28,478 nucleotides of DNA from assembly GCA_037447655.1 (NCBI GenBank), contig JBBHKE010000038.1:1-28478 (forward strand), read 5' to 3'. Shown here in pieces: positions 26,700 to 28,478 of this stretch. Under the pieces are notes generated by a model. That model saw only the letters and a program-made list of their open reading frames with translations, did not search any database and was not told the origin of the DNA. Source of the DNA: Zygnema cylindricum (lineage: Eukaryota; Streptophyta; Zygnematophyceae; Zygnematales; Zygnemataceae). How positions within the stretch are numbered: the first letter of the stretch is position 1; every line of letters begins with the position of its first letter. Position numbers and translations under genes: made by a program.

Positions 26700-28060
26700 G
26701 GTTCTTCTGTATGCGCAAAACCTTCAGGATGAAAGCAAAAAGAGTACAAGTAGGTCTATGTTTCTCACATATTTTGTGTCTTTTACATAGTGTTTTCGGA
26801 GAATGTTTATCGCATATTTAAGCAATAAGACGTATATGAGTGCTTTACCAAGATCATTGTTTGGATATGAAGGGTGTTGCTATATTTTCTCTCGACTCTT
26901 GTAGGCTTTAAATGTTCTTTTCTTTTTTTTACCAATTTTTTAATGAATTCAGTACTATCATACAACTACTGTTTTCAAGCCTTAATAAATAACGTTGTCA
27001 GTTGCTAAAGGCTTCATAATGTTGCCAATTTTCTAGTATTTTGACATTAAATTTATTTATCTTTGTTGTTGCTCATGTCATCATCGTCATCATCATTATT
27101 GTCGAAAAGTTTACTATCATCATACTCTTTAAAAATTTATGAACTCAAATCAAACCACAATATTCCCCCCTATTACTGTGATGAGATTTATCGGTATTAA
27201 ATTAAAATAAACAAAAAACACTAATTTAGTGTGCCGTGACGTGACAAATAGTAACATGACGAATTGTAATTTTTATCATGGTAAATTTGTTACATTTCAT
27301 GTGAATTTTGTAGATAACCAAATCCACAAAAAGATTTAACATCTTTTAATGTTTATAAGAATGTTCATATTTAAAACATAAAAAAATAGCGCAAAAAAAG
27401 GCATTTACGATATGAATTAAAAACCTAACCCTTTTCAAATATTTAAAAAAAATGGAAAACTAGAGGGTAAACCGGTTTTTTCTTTTCTTTTTCTTTCATA
27501 TATTTAAAAAAAAAAATGAAAAGATAAGGATAACAGAAAGGAATAGAATAAATATGTGACATAAGAAAAACAAAATATTCAGAAACTTAAAAATCGTAAA
27601 AATTTAAAAACTTCGATGGATTTTGCTTCCAAAAAGTGCGCTAATAGGTTACAAAAATGATACATATTAAAAACCGAAAAGTTTTTCAGAAAACAAAAGA
27701 AAAAAAAAACAAAAAGAAAAACTATAAAATCTAAATGGATAAGTTTTGTTTTTGAGCTTCCATAGCCAAACCCTCCCATAAGGCCTCGTGACAAAAAACG
27801 TTTTTTCTTGATTTTTCCGTTAGTTTCAAAAATTCAGAAACCCATATTTCCTTTTCGATTATTTTTTTTCCATCGGTAAAATAGTCTTTCATCTATTTCG
27901 AACAAAAAAGAAAAAAAGAAAAAAAGAAAAAAAAACCCTTTAGACTGTAAATGAGAAAAAATTGCGAGGGAAAAAAAACAACGACAAAAAAAAATTCCGA
28001 ATTTCCCAAAAATCTAAAGAACGTAACAAAAAAAGGGGTTGCAAAAAACAGCAAAAAAAA
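26700..28060. other. Intergenic AT-rich spacer
   Basis: Low-complexity sequence with a TCATCATCGTCATCATCATT run (27078-27098) and many A-rich stretches (27360-28060). Open frames on either strand are short or repeat-driven. No gene, RNA or element termini were recognised. Confidence 0.55.
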
Positions 28061-28065
28061 AAAAC

Positions 28066-28168
28066 ACAGAGAGAGAGGGAGAGAGAGGATGGGAGGGAAG
28101 GACACTGAGGAGAGAGGGGAGAGGAAGAGGGAGAGGGAGAGGGAGAGGGAGAGGGAGAGGGAGAGGAG
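28066..28168. repeat. GAGAGG purine microsatellite
   Basis: GAGAGAGAGGGA units passing into a regular GAGAGG hexamer run, the complement of the tracts in POT1 introns. It sits immediately before the first exon piece seen of the next gene, an unusual purine-rich setting for a 3' splice site. Confidence 0.88.
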
Positions 28169-28171
28169 TTC

Positions 28172-28478
28172 ATAAACCTCACCATCCAGAGAACCCAAGC
28201 GTGGTAAGTAGAAGCAAATTTTTTTTGCTGAAAAATTTCTTTCATTTTCATTTCACTTTCTGTCTGATTTTCGAAACTTTCGGCAAAAAAAATTTCTCGA
28301 CAAAAATTGATGCCTGTTTTTTCTTTTTTGATTTCTTTTTTTATTTCAGGTTTGTCTTTTTCTGTCAAAAAATGACAAATTTCTTCGAAAATATCTCTCG
28401 GAGAAGAAACTTGGGAAACCCAAAAATGGAAAAGAAACCGACGATGAATCCAGAGAGCCTTTACCAAAAAAAAAAGAG
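28172..28478 (+). CDS. Partial gene at right edge, function uncertain (perhaps ribosomal L1-domain protein)
   Basis: A strong donor GTAAGT at 28204 and a strong acceptor TTTATTTCAG ending at 28349 define an intron (28204-28349). The exon before it ends HKPHHPENPSV in the phase-0 frame, and the next begins VCLFLSKNDKFLRKYL at 28350 and stays open to the window end, becoming Lys/Glu-rich (EKKLGKPKNGKETDDES, then PLPKKK). The join PSV|VCLFLSK keeps frame. The left limit of the first piece is unclear because it abuts the GAGAGG tract. The pattern of Pro/His residues before VCLF resembles the VCLFVKD-type start of nucleolar L1-domain proteins (RSL1D1/UTP30). That is a weak inference. A long minus-strand open frame over the same bases contradicts the splice signals and was rejected. 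Confidence 0.45.

Noticed and set aside
27940-28467. 175-codon minus-strand open frame at the right edge
   Set aside because: It runs through the GA microsatellite and through a plus-strand intron with strong GTAAGT and TTTCAG signals; the plus-strand reading is more protein-like.

Overview
This window is nuclear DNA from an intron-rich, AT-rich eukaryote, almost certainly a photosynthetic one (an alga or plant relative). The first gene encodes a C-terminal processing peptidase of the type that matures the photosystem II D1 protein. The second encodes a POT1 telomere protein whose C-terminal half follows the plant-type POT1 pattern. Introns are GT-AG and much longer than the exons (exons 42-300 nt, introns up to about 1.2 kb). 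I cannot name the species.

Layout: (1) 1-5805, plus strand: the 3' part of a CtpA/D1-protease gene, at least seven exons, 5' end outside the window. (2) 5806-18785: a roughly 13 kb intergenic block dominated by DNA transposon remnants. It holds a decayed, probably piggyBac-like transposase on the minus strand, two identical tRNA-Leu(UAG) genes, and a dense nest of non-autonomous elements. Most of these elements can be delimited to the base by terminal inverted repeats and target-site duplications: a Mutator-like element with about 350 bp TIRs and a 9 bp TSD, three copies of a hAT-like MITE with 8 bp TSDs, two PIF/Harbinger-like elements flanked by TAA, several TA-flanked elements, and a second hAT-like element. 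(3) 18786-26329, plus strand: an apparently complete POT1 gene with nine clear exons plus one possible micro-exon, about 463-477 aa. Its introns carry CT tracts and copies of a 217 bp MITE. (4) 26330-28060: 3' tandem repeats and featureless AT-rich sequence. (5) 28172-28478, plus strand: the first visible exons of a third gene that runs off the right edge.

The two main genes are not a functional pathway: one acts in the chloroplast lumen, the other at chromosome ends. I found no clearly new biochemical system. The most informative material is the layered transposon nest, where insertion order can be read and one empty site is preserved, and the intron structure: an array of 13 GTAAGT donor-like motifs just inside a CtpA intron, and polypyrimidine tracts placed beside donors instead of acceptors.
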